Below, in pieces: positions 12,518 to 23,436 of a stretch of 64,000 nt of DNA (the stretch's first letter is position 1; each line of letters opens with the position of its first letter). The notes below the pieces were generated by a model. It ran no database searches, had not been told where the DNA came from, and saw nothing but the letters and a program-made list of their open reading frames with translations. A program made the translations under genes and the position numbers. Origin of the DNA: Anthoceros angustus (lineage: Eukaryota; Streptophyta; Anthocerotopsida; Anthocerotales; Anthocerotaceae); NCBI GenBank assembly GCA_010909165.1, contig MU008158.1, positions 1,079,478 through 1,143,477 on the forward strand. The letters are read 5' to 3'.

Positions 12518-14665
12518 TTAAAAGGTTTTCAGGCCTACATTCTGAATGCTCTCCCAAACCGTGAAGGAGCTCCGAAAAGAATGTTCTACCCCTTCGTTCA
12601 GGATTTCCGACATGGCGGGGTTAACCACGCAGCGAGGAGTCTTGTACTGTGACAGATTGGAACCTCGCCCCACAGCATAGTTTCTCAAGTTTGTGAATGT
12701 TCCCTGCTTGACGAGTTTTAGCTCAAAGGGCCGATGGATCCATTTTTCGTCCTCGTCGGTAGGGCTCGTTGAGCGAGGAGTCCAGCAGGTCACAGCATTC
12801 CTGCAAAACATGCTCTGCATCAGGAGGGCTTGCCGCTGGTGCGTTTTCCAGCTCCCAGTAGATCACATAGTGGCCAGGAGTAGTGGAATGGTCAGCAAAG
12901 CTGGAATAATTAGCAAGAGTGACATCAAGCCCTTGTTCCAGCCTTTCAGTGGCCTTGTACATCACAATCTGCAGCTCAGATTCGTCAGTTTTGTCGGTAT
13001 TGATGCTCAGCATCACTCCTTTGCGACAGACGAACTTGAAGATCGGGAGCGACATGTGGAAGTCTGTCACCTGGAGGATGTCCTCTGTGCGGTAACGGTA
13101 CAATCCTGCTGGAGTGGTGAGAACAAGCTCATACTTTTGGCCCAGCTTTACTTCTGTCAGCTCCACAGGCCTCTGCTCCTCTCGATACTCCACTGCCCCT
13201 GCCACCCCAGCGAGTTCGGCAGCCCTTGCTTCATCCTGTGCTACTGGAAGAAACTCGTAGAAGGCGACCTTTGGCCAGAAGCAAAAGGCTTCAGGATCAT
13301 GGAGAGTCTTCTTCAACGCGAAGGCGCAATGGCCCGCTTCAGAGCAGCCGTAACCAAATGCCAACTTTGGGAAGTCGTTGCTTGTGTACCGATCAAGAAC
13401 AGCGGAGAATGGTTTCATGGGACCCGTACTGGTACAAACTAGGTACTGCAGGTTGGGGAACAGGCGCAGAACAATTCCATTCCGCTGCCCCTCCTTGAAC
13501 TCCTGCTGAATACGGTCTGCGATATCTGGAAGGGGCTTTGACAACACCTAGCAGTTTGAACAACTTGCAAGTTAGAGGTGAAGGCTGTAACGCTCTTTCC
13601 TGAATGATCCAAGACTAATGTGAAGGAATATGAGCCTGCGGACATCACAGTGTATGTACTCACCGTGGACAGGATTGCTTCTCTGATTGCAGAATCGGTA
13701 ACAATGTCCTTGTTCACATCTGCTGTCTTGATGTCATGACACAGGCTTGGCCACCATGCCTCAAGAGATCGGAACAGCTCCGCCATCGAGTACGCAAAGA
13801 CGGACTCAATGCTTTCGACAACATCGGCTTGAGCCAGTAGACAGAGGAGATGACCATACATCGCATGGTGGATATCCTCAGCTCGCAGTACTTCTATCGG
13901 GCTTGCGATTTGGGCCACATGCTTGTGAAAGTACTCGAATTCCTCGGTATCCAGGCATCTTGTTACGACTGTGCTGGCCTTGGCACCACTTTTGGTGTCT
14001 TGCCTCTGTCCTGCAGTGAAGACAACACCAGCCCTCCCTACTCCAGGAGGCAGTTTGCTGGGGAAGCAGCTGCACATACAACAGGCTCACAATGTTACAA
14101 GTAGTGCAGACAAACAACCTTACAGGCTGCAGAACGATATAGGCGATGAACAGTTACATACCTTTGTCTTATTGCTCTTGGATGCGCTAGTAGAAGGCTC
14201 TGAGCGGATTCCTCAGTCACTGGGAAGTACTTCGTTTTACCAGCAGAAGTCCCGGAACTGCACGAGTTCAAAGCACGATACAACTCCGCATATCAGCGAT
14301 CGTGATGTTGGCAAGCTGCTGTTCCAATAAGTGCAAACAAGGAGCAGTGGCAGAACCGTCAACCTTCTGACAAACGCAATAGGAAGGGAGCAGCACAGAA
14401 GAGGCTCCCTGTTCCCGTCCAAAATCTTCTCAAAATCGTCAAGGTAGTCTGCATCCTTAGAAAGGGGCACTCTGGCTTTGAAAGTCTCCAATGTAGTCCT
14501 CTCATCCAAGCCCAGTTTTTGCAGATAATGGCAGGAGCCATGCTTCTCTAAGATGCCTTGCAGCAATTGGTGTTGGACAGTCGCTGAGTCCTCGCTGACA
14601 GCTTCAATTTCCGCTAAAATCTCCTGATCGCTAGGCCACGCAGGCTCATCTCGTGGTGCAGTCAT
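12518..14665 (-). CDS. GH3: GH3 acyl acid-amido synthetase, one frameshift in last exon
   Basis: GH3 enzymes adenylate plant hormone acids (auxin, jasmonate, benzoates) and couple them to amino acids. Four exons are supported: 14665-14376, 14257-14162, 14069-13664 and 13547-12518. The GT-AG introns are 118, 92 and 116 bp with consistent phase. The product would be about 606 residues, the normal family length. The nucleotide-binding motifs are visible: SGTSAGK in exon 2, FGYGCSEAG and GLYRYRTED in exon 4. The family norm for the last is YRVGD, so it is diverged but keeps Asp. DKTDESELQ and the C-terminal LVKQGTF, NLSQYKTPRCV blocks are also present. The frame changes by one base at a run of five T on the plus strand (12743-12747). 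Either the run has one base too many in this consensus or the C-terminal ~70 residues are lost. The substrate cannot be told from the sequence. Confidence 0.9.
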
Positions 14666-15681
14666 GGCTCGAACTAGCTCAATAGCCTGGACGGAAACAG
14701 AAGTTCAGGCTTTCTATCAAGCGCTACTGCTGGTGTGTTGGGAAGAGATCTGCAGAGCTGGGACAGCTGCAGCTACCTGATCAACAATGCACGTGAAGTG
14801 GGCACGAATGATTGAATTGCGTATACTGGATGTCTGGCATCCTGTGAGTCATAAGACCTCTGATCGATCGTAGTCTCTTGTTGCAAGTGTAGTTGGCCAG
14901 CTATCAGATGTCCACATCCTATCTTTCCATTTCCAACCGCATCTGCTGGTTTGGCTTGGCATGTGTGTCCGTAAATTTGCGGGGACAGAATCTCCGATAA
15001 ATGAGCAAATTCAACATATTTCATTGGCGGTTCACCATGGTACGTTGCAAGCTTCAATGTCGGTGGCTGTGTCTGTTAGGCCCAGTATGTACTACGTCCT
15101 CCGTTCATGCTTGGTAAAGCACGAAGCGAAGGCGGATTGGAGCTTACAGTTACGTATAAGACTTGGATCCAAAAAAGATGCCCACGGAACATCACCGAGA
15201 GGCATGACAAGCCTGTGCTCGACAGAGTGTGACGCACAGGCATTTTCTTAAACGCCTGGAATACGGAACGATAATGAAGTTCTGTTGCGAGAGAAAGGAC
15301 ATAAGTCGGGAATGAGGAAAGACGGGTGTGAGTAGTCTAGTCGAAAAGAGCCTGTAATTACAAAGTGAGAATGTCACATCCAGGGCTTCAGGCATGGAAG
15401 GCGTGAGCTACAGATTCTAGAAATCAGCCTTGGGCGCCGTGTAGGAAAGGTTTCTACTGGGGTAGGAAAGGTTCAGACGCATCAGTGTTCTGCGGAATCC
15501 ACCTTTCACAGAGGAACCCAAGTGACCATTCACGATGGGGCTGGTTGGTAGCCTCGAATCTTGGTTGTGCGGTGTTCTTTCTTACAAAAAATAGGTCTGC
15601 CTCAGGTGTTGTAGTAGGTGGCAGAAGTAGTAACTGGCCTGCCAATGCCTTGGGATTGGTGAGATGGAAGGTTTTTCACTG
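14666..15681. other. Intergenic, GH3 promoter side
   Basis: About 1 kb between the GH3 start and the stop of the small heat-shock gene, both on the minus strand. No conserved reading frame, RNA gene or transposon terminus is seen. It should include the GH3 promoter and the heat-shock gene 3' UTR. Confidence 0.5.
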
Positions 15682-16367
15682 CTAGGCTCCCTGGACATTG
15701 ACATTATGGCATACAGGGGTGTGAACTTGCTCGGGTGGCAATTTGGGCACGGTGACAGCCAGGACGCCATACTCGAGAACGGCATCCACCTTCGCTACGT
15801 TGCATGCAGAGGAAAGGTTGTACTTGATGTAGTGCCTGCGGGGAACCCTTCGCCCCTTGTGAATAAACCTCATCTCCAAGCTTTCGGACTTCTCTTGCCT
15901 CTCCCCCCTGATCACCAGTATGCTGTCATTGTGAATCCGAACCTGCAACATTTGCAACATCTTGATAAGTCAGAGCTTCCAGAGTGACCAGGTGCCCGGT
16001 TAGGTCAAGCAAGGAATCTGATAACCTGCCACTCGACCCAAGATCTGGACTTGCCTTGATATCTGCAGCCTTGAGTCCTGGAACGTCACAGAGAAAGAGG
16101 AAGTGATCTGCGTACTCTTTGATATCAACGTCATGCTTAGCAATCATACGCCTCTCCAGTACACTGCATGAAAACCATGGTCAGACTCGGATGCCGGATG
16201 AAAGATATTAGCGGCCTGACCTAGCAAAACCTCGTGTGACTTGCTGTACTGATGGAACCTGATACCTGTAAGGGTGTGAGCTGTGGACACATCCTGCGCT
16301 GGTGGGCAGTTGAAGAAAGGGCTTCCAATTTACAAACAAGAATGTGTGAGTCAAGGTCTTACTCCAT
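15682..16367 (-). CDS. Small heat-shock protein (HSP20, class II-like), GC-AG intron
   Basis: ATP-independent chaperone of the alpha-crystallin family. Exons are 16367-16363, 16265-16221, 16163-16055 and 15942-15682, giving 139 residues. The crystallin domain begins at DVDIKEYADHFLFLCDVPGL and continues through SILVIRGER and the end block VLEYGVLAVTVPKLPPEQ. The KLPPE ending and DVxEY opening resemble plant class II cytosolic members. The third intron (16054-15943) has a GC donor (AAG|GCAAGT), because the alternative GT a few bases later breaks the frame, whereas GC-AG joins ADIK to VRIHND exactly as in the family. The start is the least certain part. The ATG at 16367 lies five bases before an intron, and the open frame extends upstream to an acceptor-like site near 16460, so a longer N-terminus is possible. 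Confidence 0.8.
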
Positions 16368-17577
16368 GATGCCCAATCTCGGTCTCACTCCATTGCTTGC
16401 CCAATGGATAGCGTGGGCGTCTTGACCACCACCGTCATCACCAGCCAAAGCAGCCGATTCCTGCAATTGCAAATCCCGTCAGCAGGAGCCCTAGCCTGCA
16501 GGTCAAAGCAGCTGGCCACGGGCGTGTTGGCGGGTCAGGACATCCGACACACGGGCGCAAGACCTCTGTAAGGAAGAGGGCAGAGGAACAAAAGGCACCC
16601 CACAGGACCCAGAACAAAACCCGGCCAAGAGGCCGGCTCCTCTTGTCGGCTGCACACCCTGGACAGAAACTGCCGATTCTACCTTCCACTTTCGCTCACC
16701 GAGCAAGATTCTGTCTAACTTTGTTCTCCCAGCACCATGCCTAGGTGCTTGCTTGGCCGGCAAGCAGGCGGAACAACCGAATTCTTCCCCTCAACGATAG
16801 ACAGAAGCGTGACGAGAAGCATAGCGCGGAGTCTGACCTGCCGCAAGTTTGAACCATCACCAGCCGTACTGCAGCTTGTCGATGACCCGATCAACGAGGC
16901 ACAGAGCAAGAAGACAAGCACCGCCGAGCTGGTGGTGTATGTGGGGACAGGAGAGCGCGAAGGGCTCGCTCGAGGGACGCTGCCCTTTCACAGACAGCCA
17001 ACAGAGGCCTTTCCATTCACATTCGGGCTGCCCACGACGTAACCAACCACACGCATCCGTGTTGGGTCATGCCCTGGGCATCCGAAATCCCGAAACGAAA
17101 TCATCCTCAAGACGGAGATGTGGTACCAACGGGATAACAACCAGCTCCTAAGATTTTCAGTTCCCTTCAAATGCTGCATCGCGTCCCACATACCGTCTTC
17201 AGGACAAGAACGTAGCAAGGGAAAGTCCCTGTTGCACTTCCTTTTAAGAACGTTCTCCTACAAGTGCCTTCCCTGAAAAACAAAAGAGAACTTCCCTGGC
17301 CGATGGGTCAGAGACGCTCTATTTGCAAGAACATTGCAGGAGGCAGAACCCACGTCATCCAGCAGGATGCATACGGTGCACTTGTGACTAATGACAATGT
17401 ATTCCATTTGTGGGCGATGGGCAGATCTGAATTATCTCCCTTAAAAATTGTTGTTGTAACAAATGTGATCCGTTCAAGCATTGGTTTGCCACGAATCAGA
17501 GCCCAGGCCTTCATGGCACCGGTGGATCGTGCTGAATTGGTGAGTATCCAACATCAGTTCAATAAATCTGCAATGAG
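16368..17577. other. Intergenic upstream of small heat-shock gene
   Basis: No gene is recognised. A perfect GAAcgTTC palindrome at 17248-17255 fits the core of a heat-shock element, but it is ~0.9 kb from the chosen ATG and without properly spaced extra units, so it is only a candidate. GC-rich frames at 16440-16760 may be 5' untranslated or alternative first-exon sequence. Confidence 0.4.
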
Positions 17578-18234
17578 CTAGGAGGAGGCAACCACCAGAT
17601 CGGCGAGCTTGAGAGAGAGCTGGTGCAGGTCAGGCCCGCGGCTGGCGACGGGGCTCTGGTACAAGGTGAGGTTCCACTGGTTGGTCTGGAGGGTGGCCGA
17701 GGAGTCAGCGGGGTCGGGGCCCTGGGCGACGGTCTCCTGGTTGGCCAGGCCCCAGGCGAGGCTGAAGGCGCCGGTGCCGCCCACGATGGTGAACTCCCGC
17801 ACCCGGTTGCTGCGGATGCTGGTGCCCTGCACCAGGAGGCTGCCCTGCACGCCCTTGTAGTCGATGAGGAAGGTGAGGAAGAGCGAGGTGTTGTTGCCCA
17901 CGCCGGTGATGTCGGTGGAGCTGCCGATGCCCTTGATCCGGCCCACCAGCGGCGAGGCGGCCTGGTCGCTCTGCTGGAACGGGTCGTCCGCCACCAGCAC
18001 GCTGCCGAATCCTACGCTCCCCGGCGCGCCCAGGCTCGCCACCGTCACCTCCGTCCCCTTGGCTCCCGCGAACCGCACATGCGCGTACCCCTGGATCGTG
18101 AGCGACGTCGTCACGCTCCGGCTGGGCAGGTGAATCAGCTTCCTCTCCCATACCCGAGCCTCAGAGGACGACGGCGCGTTGAGGAGCAGCAGCACCGCCA
18201 GGGCCAGCCACACGCCGGGGCCGAGTCTCGCCAT
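17578..18234 (-). CDS. DIR: Dirigent protein 1, intact and intronless
   Basis: Dirigent proteins are secreted beta-barrel proteins that steer the coupling of phenoxy radicals in lignan and related synthesis. This single-exon frame gives 218 residues. The start MARLGPGVW is chosen because it begins a clear signal peptide (hydrophobic core LALAVLLLLN, cleavage after about SSSEA). The open frame runs further upstream without a conserved sequence. Family blocks present are GFGSVLVADDPF, LVGRIKGIGSS, a glycosylation sequon in GNNTS, SLFLTFLIDYKGVQGS, VREFTIVGGTGAFSLAWG and a C-terminal QTNQWNLTLY. It is about 45-50% similar by eye to the gene at 20148-20765 and lies in the same orientation, so the two are tandem paralogues. 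The substrate is unknown. Confidence 0.92.
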   Translation of the reverse strand: MARLGPGVWLALAVLLLLNAPSSSEARVWERKLIHLPSRSVTTSLTIQGYAHVRFAGAKGTEVTVASLGAPGSVGFGSVLVADDPFQQSDQAASPLVGRIKGIGSSTDITGVGNNTSLFLTFLIDYKGVQGSLLVQGTSIRSNRVREFTIVGGTGAFSLAWGLANQETVAQGPDPADSSATLQTNQWNLTLYQSPVASRGPDLHQLSLKLADLVVASS

Positions 18235-20147
18235 GTTGCAAAATTCGCAGGCCCGGCTGCTGGTGACCAGGGAGTTGGGCTGAATTGGACTGGACTGGGC
18301 TGGAGTTGGGCAATGGAGAGGCGGACAATCGGAGATGTGGAGGAAACGGTGGCGACGGCACAACAGGATTGCAGGCGGAGCAGAGATGGATGGAGGGCAG
18401 GTCGCAGCGTGTACAAAGCGGCGGGAGGCGAATTCGTGGGTGAGTGGGTAGGTGGGTGGGAGAGACGCGTCCTGCTGTGGAATGTGGGATGTTGTGCAGC
18501 TCCGGAGCCTCTGATCATCGCCTAAAAGGCCAACGGTGACTAAGTAGCTCATATATTCGACCACCCAGTCTTCATGACGACTGTGAGTTCCAAAGCAGAA
18601 TGCGACTGAGACTGGCGAAGGACTTGGGTTAACGTTGAAGCCGGCCTTCGGATATTGAGCCACATGGCGGCCCGGCCCTTTTCTACTTTCAGTTGCTTTG
18701 TTCTTTTCACTCTTGCTTTCGAAATATTTCTCTCATCGTCTTCCCTCTGGCATTCCTCGTGCCCTTCAGTTAGCTCCAGAAAGAAGGTGTCGTGTACCTT
18801 CCCTCCTGCCATTCTGGAGCCCACTCCCCTACGCGTTTTCTCTCGGTTTTTCTCTGTGGGCACCAGTCAAGGTGTGCTCGTCACAACAACAGCATGCATG
18901 TACATCACTTTGCGAATGACCTGTGATGCCAGGACTTGGTCAACACACGGTGAACGGAACTCCGAACGGAACTCCGAGAGGACATTGGTGCAGGGTTCCT
19001 CCGTCCATTCGGACATTAGAATGAGAAAGACGTGACAAGGTTACAACCGAATTTGATTGACAAGGCCATGAATCCAAAGGCTTTTATATGCCTCTGTCTT
19101 GTTCCTCGGAAGAGTAGCATGGTTTGGAATAACAACAAACATGGCTACTTGACTAGTTAGCCGAATGTATTTCCTTGTCAATTGGTTCTAGGGAAAGAGT
19201 TCTAAGCTTGTCATTCTACAAATGTGCATCCATCTTAAGCTCTTTGTTGTTGTGATTGGTTCGCCTATATTGCCCTTGAAAGCTCATAGGTAACTATCTA
19301 CTTATCGTCAAGGAGATGTTACTATGTGCAGCTTCTCCAATCGGTTTAACCAAATGTTCTTCACAATATCCTTGGAATTTGAATGCTTTAAGTTTCCAGC
19401 GCTACTAGAAGGGCCATTTGGAGCCTTTAAGGTTCAGGACATTCTCATCAATTCTCGATCTCGGAGGCCTTCTCCTAGACAGGGTAAAAGTCCCGGCGCG
19501 CTTTAACTGGGAATCCCGCGTTTTGTTTCTTTACAGTAATGTGGAGAAGCATGTGCCGTCTCCTCTCTTATTACCATAGGGTGTAAACCGATGGGAGATA
19601 GACGTGCTGACGGAGAAAAGGGACCCACATTCCACGCAAGAAGGTCTCGGTCCTCATAAAACGCGGTTACCTAAGAGCTTACGGGTCCTCATAAAAGGCG
19701 GGTTTGCCATTGCAAACCCAGTATTGTCACGGATCGCAATTCCTCCGATCTGCCCTATCGAGAAAACATACTGTACATTGTGCACCTACAAGCTGAGGAA
19801 ATCAAGGAGAAAAGAGCTGGCCAGGTGCCGGCACCCATAGAAAAATAACACGATATTAAACACAAACAATTTGAGATGAGTACGATGTGCAGCTGAAGGC
19901 TGAGGAAATGAAGGAGAAAGAACCAGGTGCCGGCATCCATTGTAGATGAGCCCGGAGCGTTGTACAACTGCTAGATTGAAATCGTGAAAACAGCTCATTT
20001 TCGCTCCACAATGAATTCGCAAGCCGATACACAATTCAAGATCAAGAGCAGTTCAGTTCCGCTACATCTACATTATTTGCGGCAATGCAGCCTTGTGCGT
20101 TCAATTGAGGATGCCTTGACTAGCGCCATAGCTGCAGCGCACAATGC
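18235..20147. other. Intergenic between two dirigent genes
   Basis: No gene is recognised. Around 19780-19950 a ~105 bp segment (GCTGAGGAAATCAAGGAGAAA ... CAGGTGCCGGCACCCA) is imperfectly duplicated in tandem just downstream of dirigent gene 2. The proximal ~330 bp contains the dirigent 1 promoter, with a weak TATATTC-type box near 18551. Confidence 0.5.
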
Positions 20148-20765
20148 TTACTGAACCACCAGATCCGACGCCTTCTTCTTGAGTTGGGAGAGGTTAGGCC
20201 CGAACGCGTCCGGGTAGATGGTGAAGATCCACTCGTTGGTCTGGAAGAAAGCCTTGGGGTTGGCAGGGTCGGGCCCCTGGTTCAGGGTCTGCTGGGTGGC
20301 CAGGCCCCTGGCCAGCAGGAAGTCCTCGGTGCCGCCCACGATGCTGAAGGTGCGGACGGTGTTGCTCTTGATGCTGGTGCCGTGCACCTGGATGCTGCCC
20401 TGCAATTTCTTGTAGTTGATGAGGAATGTGAGGAAGAGCGAGGTGTGGTTGGTGTTGTTGGCGCGGTCCGTGTTGGCTCCGATTCCCTTCACGCGGCCCA
20501 GTTGAGGCGAGCTGGTGCTGGCGGTCTTGTAGAAGGGATCGTCAGCCACGATGACGCTGCCGAACCCGAACACGCCAGGCGCGATGGTGGCCACCGTCAC
20601 CTCCGTGCCGTTGGGTCCCTCGATGTGGAGGGTCACGAAGCCCCTGATTTTGAGCGGCTTGAGGCTGCCGGGCTCGGGCTTGTATGCCTCCGCCAGGGAC
20701 GCATCCAGCACCACCAAGGCCGCCAACAGGACCGAAACGTTAACCCACGTCCTCAGTGACGCCAT
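20148..20765 (-). CDS. DIR: Dirigent protein 2, intact and intronless
   Basis: Single-exon dirigent gene of 205 residues. MASLRTWVN starts a signal peptide (VSVLLAALVVLDA, cleavage after about LAEA). Conserved blocks are RGFVTLHIEGPNGTEVTVA, GFGSVIVADDPF, LGRVKGIGANTD, a sequon at NHTS, SLFLTFLINYKKLQGS, VRTFSIVGGTEDFLLARG and QTNEWIFTIY. It shares the unusual block order and the TEVTVA and QGPDPA sequences with dirigent 1, so both belong to one lineage-specific subgroup rather than to the classic pinoresinol-type dirigents. A likely TATA box lies ~220 bp upstream. No disabling change is seen. Confidence 0.92.
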   Translation of the reverse strand: MASLRTWVNVSVLLAALVVLDASLAEAYKPEPGSLKPLKIRGFVTLHIEGPNGTEVTVATIAPGVFGFGSVIVADDPFYKTASTSSPQLGRVKGIGANTDRANNTNHTSLFLTFLINYKKLQGSIQVHGTSIKSNTVRTFSIVGGTEDFLLARGLATQQTLNQGPDPANPKAFFQTNEWIFTIYPDAFGPNLSQLKKKASDLVVQ

Positions 20766-20982
20766 TTTGGATTCTGTTCCCGTTCCTCCCCCGCCGCTGC
20801 ACTGCACAAGCAGATGATCGTCTCGACCACTCTCCTGCCCAAGAGCCCACAAAGCGAGACGATCTTCCAGACGATCTTCCACGCGGTTGGATCGACAATA
20901 GCTGGGTCTGGTACACGATCGAGGCCGATCCACAAGAGCCCACGGTATTGGTGCAGTGAGGGAGGGGGGACGGAGATGGGCG

Positions 20983-20989
20983 ATTTATA
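20983..20989 (-). promoter_or_regulatory. Probable TATA box of dirigent 2
   Basis: TATAAAT on the minus strand inside GTCGTATAAATCGCCC, about 220 bp upstream of the dirigent 2 start. Distance and sequence suit a plant core promoter with a ~190 bp 5' UTR. Confidence 0.4.
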
Positions 20990-22148
20990 CGACTCCCGAG
21001 GGGCCGCATCTGCATTGGATGGATTTTTTCCTGGAACTCGGCGAGCATGGATAAAATTAGACGGACGCTGTCATCACCCACAGGGTCAGCGACCGCGATC
21101 GTCGATCCTAGGTGCCAAAGGTCATGCTCTGCTGGACCTGCCCAGCTTTCTGTCCAGAGTCATCCGCTTTCAGTCAACTGTGGCCAGTCCGTCAGACCAA
21201 CATGCGTATTTACTTCTTGAAACTGGTATACCGAATTACGAGAAGTCGCGGACCCCGGACATTCCTCATTAAACGTGCCAACCTAGAGCTTGATACTTCA
21301 AGGTGACGGTGGGTTTACCACGGGAGCTTACTATCTGGGCTGGGGGCAAAGTGCACCATAAACCTCCCGGGAGGTGGAGGACTTCGCTACTAATAGGTAG
21401 CCGATCTTATCATCAATGTATTAGCTTGAGCTTGAGCTTGAGCTTGAGCTTGAGCTTGAGCTTGAGCTTGAGCCCAAGCTATGCTTTCACACTTTTTCGT
21501 GGCGATCCCCTCCTTTGTCAGCGTGCTAATCTGCTAATCGGTGTTGGAATTGAGGGTAAAAGCTGGAGAGCTTGAAATAACTGAAGCAAGTGAGTACGCA
21601 AGTACTTACAGTAAAAAGTGCACTGTTGCCTATCCGGGGACGACGTAAACAGTTACACAGCCACTTGCGGATGAGTGTAATAAAAGTGACAGTCTGGTTG
21701 CCCAAGATGCGTGTATGTATCTCTATAATTCCCCCGAGTGTTGACAAGTAGACACTCGATATTTGGGTTCCCGCCACTTTCCGTGCGGGATACAGTCACT
21801 TGCCTGTTTTTGGTAATAACAAGGCCACTTGGCCACGTGCGATCACGTCTCGTTCGCTGTGTCCAATGCATAAAAACGTTCTCTACTGTCATAACGTGGT
21901 TTGACGATTGACGTGGATGGAGTCGGACTGGAATAAGCATCCGTCGGCCCTACACACTCACAGGGAGCGCCTCCCTCCTTCTCCCTCCTCACCTTGCTGC
22001 CCTGCTGATCGGGTCTTTCTCTGTGTGTTTGTTTTGTCTGTGGCTTCCCGTCCACGGGTCCGCGGCCGTGAGAAGAAGTTAGGAACGTTACAATTTCCGT
22101 CAGGGCCCTCGTTTCTCCACCGGGCTGAGACAGTGGCAGGATTGGAAC
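20990..22148. other. Intergenic with a simple repeat
   Basis: No gene is recognised. The only clear structure is the hexanucleotide microsatellite listed separately. Confidence 0.45.
21425..21472. repeat. (CTTGAG)8 microsatellite
   Basis: Eight perfect, uninterrupted copies of the hexamer CTTGAG. Confidence 0.97.
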
Positions 22149-22342
22149 TCGTCGAATACCAGGATCTCCCGAACTTGCACGTGGTGAGACTCCCGGCCGC
22201 CGACTCCTGGTCCGTGGGCGACTCCCGAAGCACAAGGCGGGCGTCTCGTCGAATACCAGGATCTCCCGAACTTGCTCGTGCTGAGATTCCTGGCCGCCGA
22301 CTCCAGGTCGGTGGGCGACTCCATAGGCACAAGGTGGCTTAA
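22149..22342 (-). pseudogene. Dirigent gene fragment, duplicated in tandem (97 bp unit)
   Basis: Two adjacent 97 bp copies (22149-22245 and 22246-22342) each read on the minus strand as the dirigent block ESPTD.ESAA....KFGRSWYS. They closely match, at DNA level, the corresponding part of the broken dirigent gene at about 42455-42520. The rest of the gene is missing, so this is a relic of a dirigent copy that was later duplicated internally. Confidence 0.7.
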
Positions 22343-22609
22343 ACGGAAAGTAATACAAAGTTCGAAACGTTGTCGACCATAAATAACGCCGCTAGTTCTG
22401 TCCTCCTCCACAAATCGATTGTTCATTTTTTGAAATGGGGACTTTATCGATGTTCATCCCTGGGTTCATCGTCTTAGCCATCAGCAACCTTTTAAGTCCT
22501 GATTTTTTCGACCATAAAAAACGTCAATAGTTCTGTCCTTTTCCTCTCTGTCCTTCTCCTCTCAAGTTACCATGTGTAGGGGAATCAGAACTCTTGCTAA
22601 AAGGGTTAG

Positions 22610-22880
22610 GATTGCATAGGAGGATGCTGGAGAAGCCATGATAGGGAACCATTGTGGGAGGATGTAGGAGGATGCGGGAGGATGAGGATTGCTTAGGAGG
22701 ATACTGGAGGCAGCCATGAGAGGGAACGATTGTGGGAGGATGTAGGAGGATGCGGGAGGATGAGGATTGCATAGCAGGATGCTGGAGGTAGCCATGAGAG
22801 GGAACGATTGTGGGAGGATGAAGGAGGAGGCTGGAGGATGTAGGAGGAGGCTGGAGGATGTAGGAGGAGGCTGGAGGGAG
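22610..22880. repeat. Minisatellite, ~78 bp unit, about three copies
   Basis: Units starting GATTGCATAGGAGGATGCTGG near 22610, 22687 and 22765. Each contains GCCATGAGAGGGAACGATTGTG and nested GGAGGATGtaGGAGGATGcg runs. The last unit decays into a shorter (GGAGGATGTAGGAGGAGGCT) repeat. Confidence 0.85.
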
Positions 22881-23156
22881 CGATGGCACATGCATGCGAA
22901 GGAAAGTAATATTGTCGAGGCCAAAATATGAGGGATCAATCGTAGGATATGGGTGCATGTGGATAAAAAGATTGAAGTGGAAGTTTCGTAACGCTTGGGA
23001 TACAATGTGGTCATACTCTTTCCACTTCCTATGGTTTATATTTCCTCATCTTCATCATCATGCCCTCCATACCATGTTGTTGGTGCAATAGCAAGGTCCA
23101 AGAGGTCGTGGCGGCGGGGCCGGCAATGAGCCAGGTTCCAAGTTAGGGTCCCACAG

Positions 23157-23350
23157 GTTTAGGGTTTCACAAGTATAAGGTTTCACAGGTTTAGGGTTTT
23201 GCGGCTGCTGATCTTCTAGGTTTAGGGTTTTACAAATTTAGGGTTTCACAGGTTTAGAGTTTTACGGCAACTGATCTTCCAAGTTTAGGGTTTCATAAAT
23301 TTAGGGTTCTACAGGTTTAGGGTTCTACGGCAGCTGATCTTCCAGGTTTA
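23157..23350 (+). repeat. TTTAGGG-rich repeat (telomere-like motif, interspersed)
   Basis: TTTAGGG, the plant telomere heptamer, or a one-base variant occurs about nine times in 190 bp, but separated by 10-30 bp spacers rather than head to tail. A longer ~67 bp unit containing CGGCAGCTGATCTTCCAGG repeats about three times. It therefore looks like a tandem repeat that includes a telo-box, not a pure interstitial telomere array. Confidence 0.7.
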
Positions 23351-23436
23351 GGGATGGATACTAGCTATATTTGACAAACAAATAAGAGAATGGAGCACCC
23401 TAGTTTTGGATAAGGTTCTTTCATAATATTTTTTTC

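Larger units (their letters stand above)
22343..23436. other. Repeat-rich intergenic region
   Basis: Contains the 78 bp minisatellite and the TTTAGGG-rich block given separately. No gene is recognised. Confidence 0.5.

Noticed and set aside
12693-13442. 249-residue plus-strand open frame
   Set aside because: Antisense to GH3 exon 4. The conserved residues are on the minus strand.
17248-17255. GAAcgTTC as a heat-shock element for the small heat-shock gene
   Set aside because: It is nearly 0.9 kb from the chosen start and the third nGAAn unit is not correctly spaced, so chance occurrence is likely.
17623-18525. 300-residue plus-strand open frame
   Set aside because: It lies antisense to dirigent gene 1 in very GC-rich DNA. 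Its Ala/Gly/Arg-rich translation has no domain, whereas the minus strand encodes a complete dirigent protein.
20184-20759. 191-residue plus-strand open frame
   Set aside because: Antisense shadow of dirigent gene 2, with low-complexity composition and no domain.
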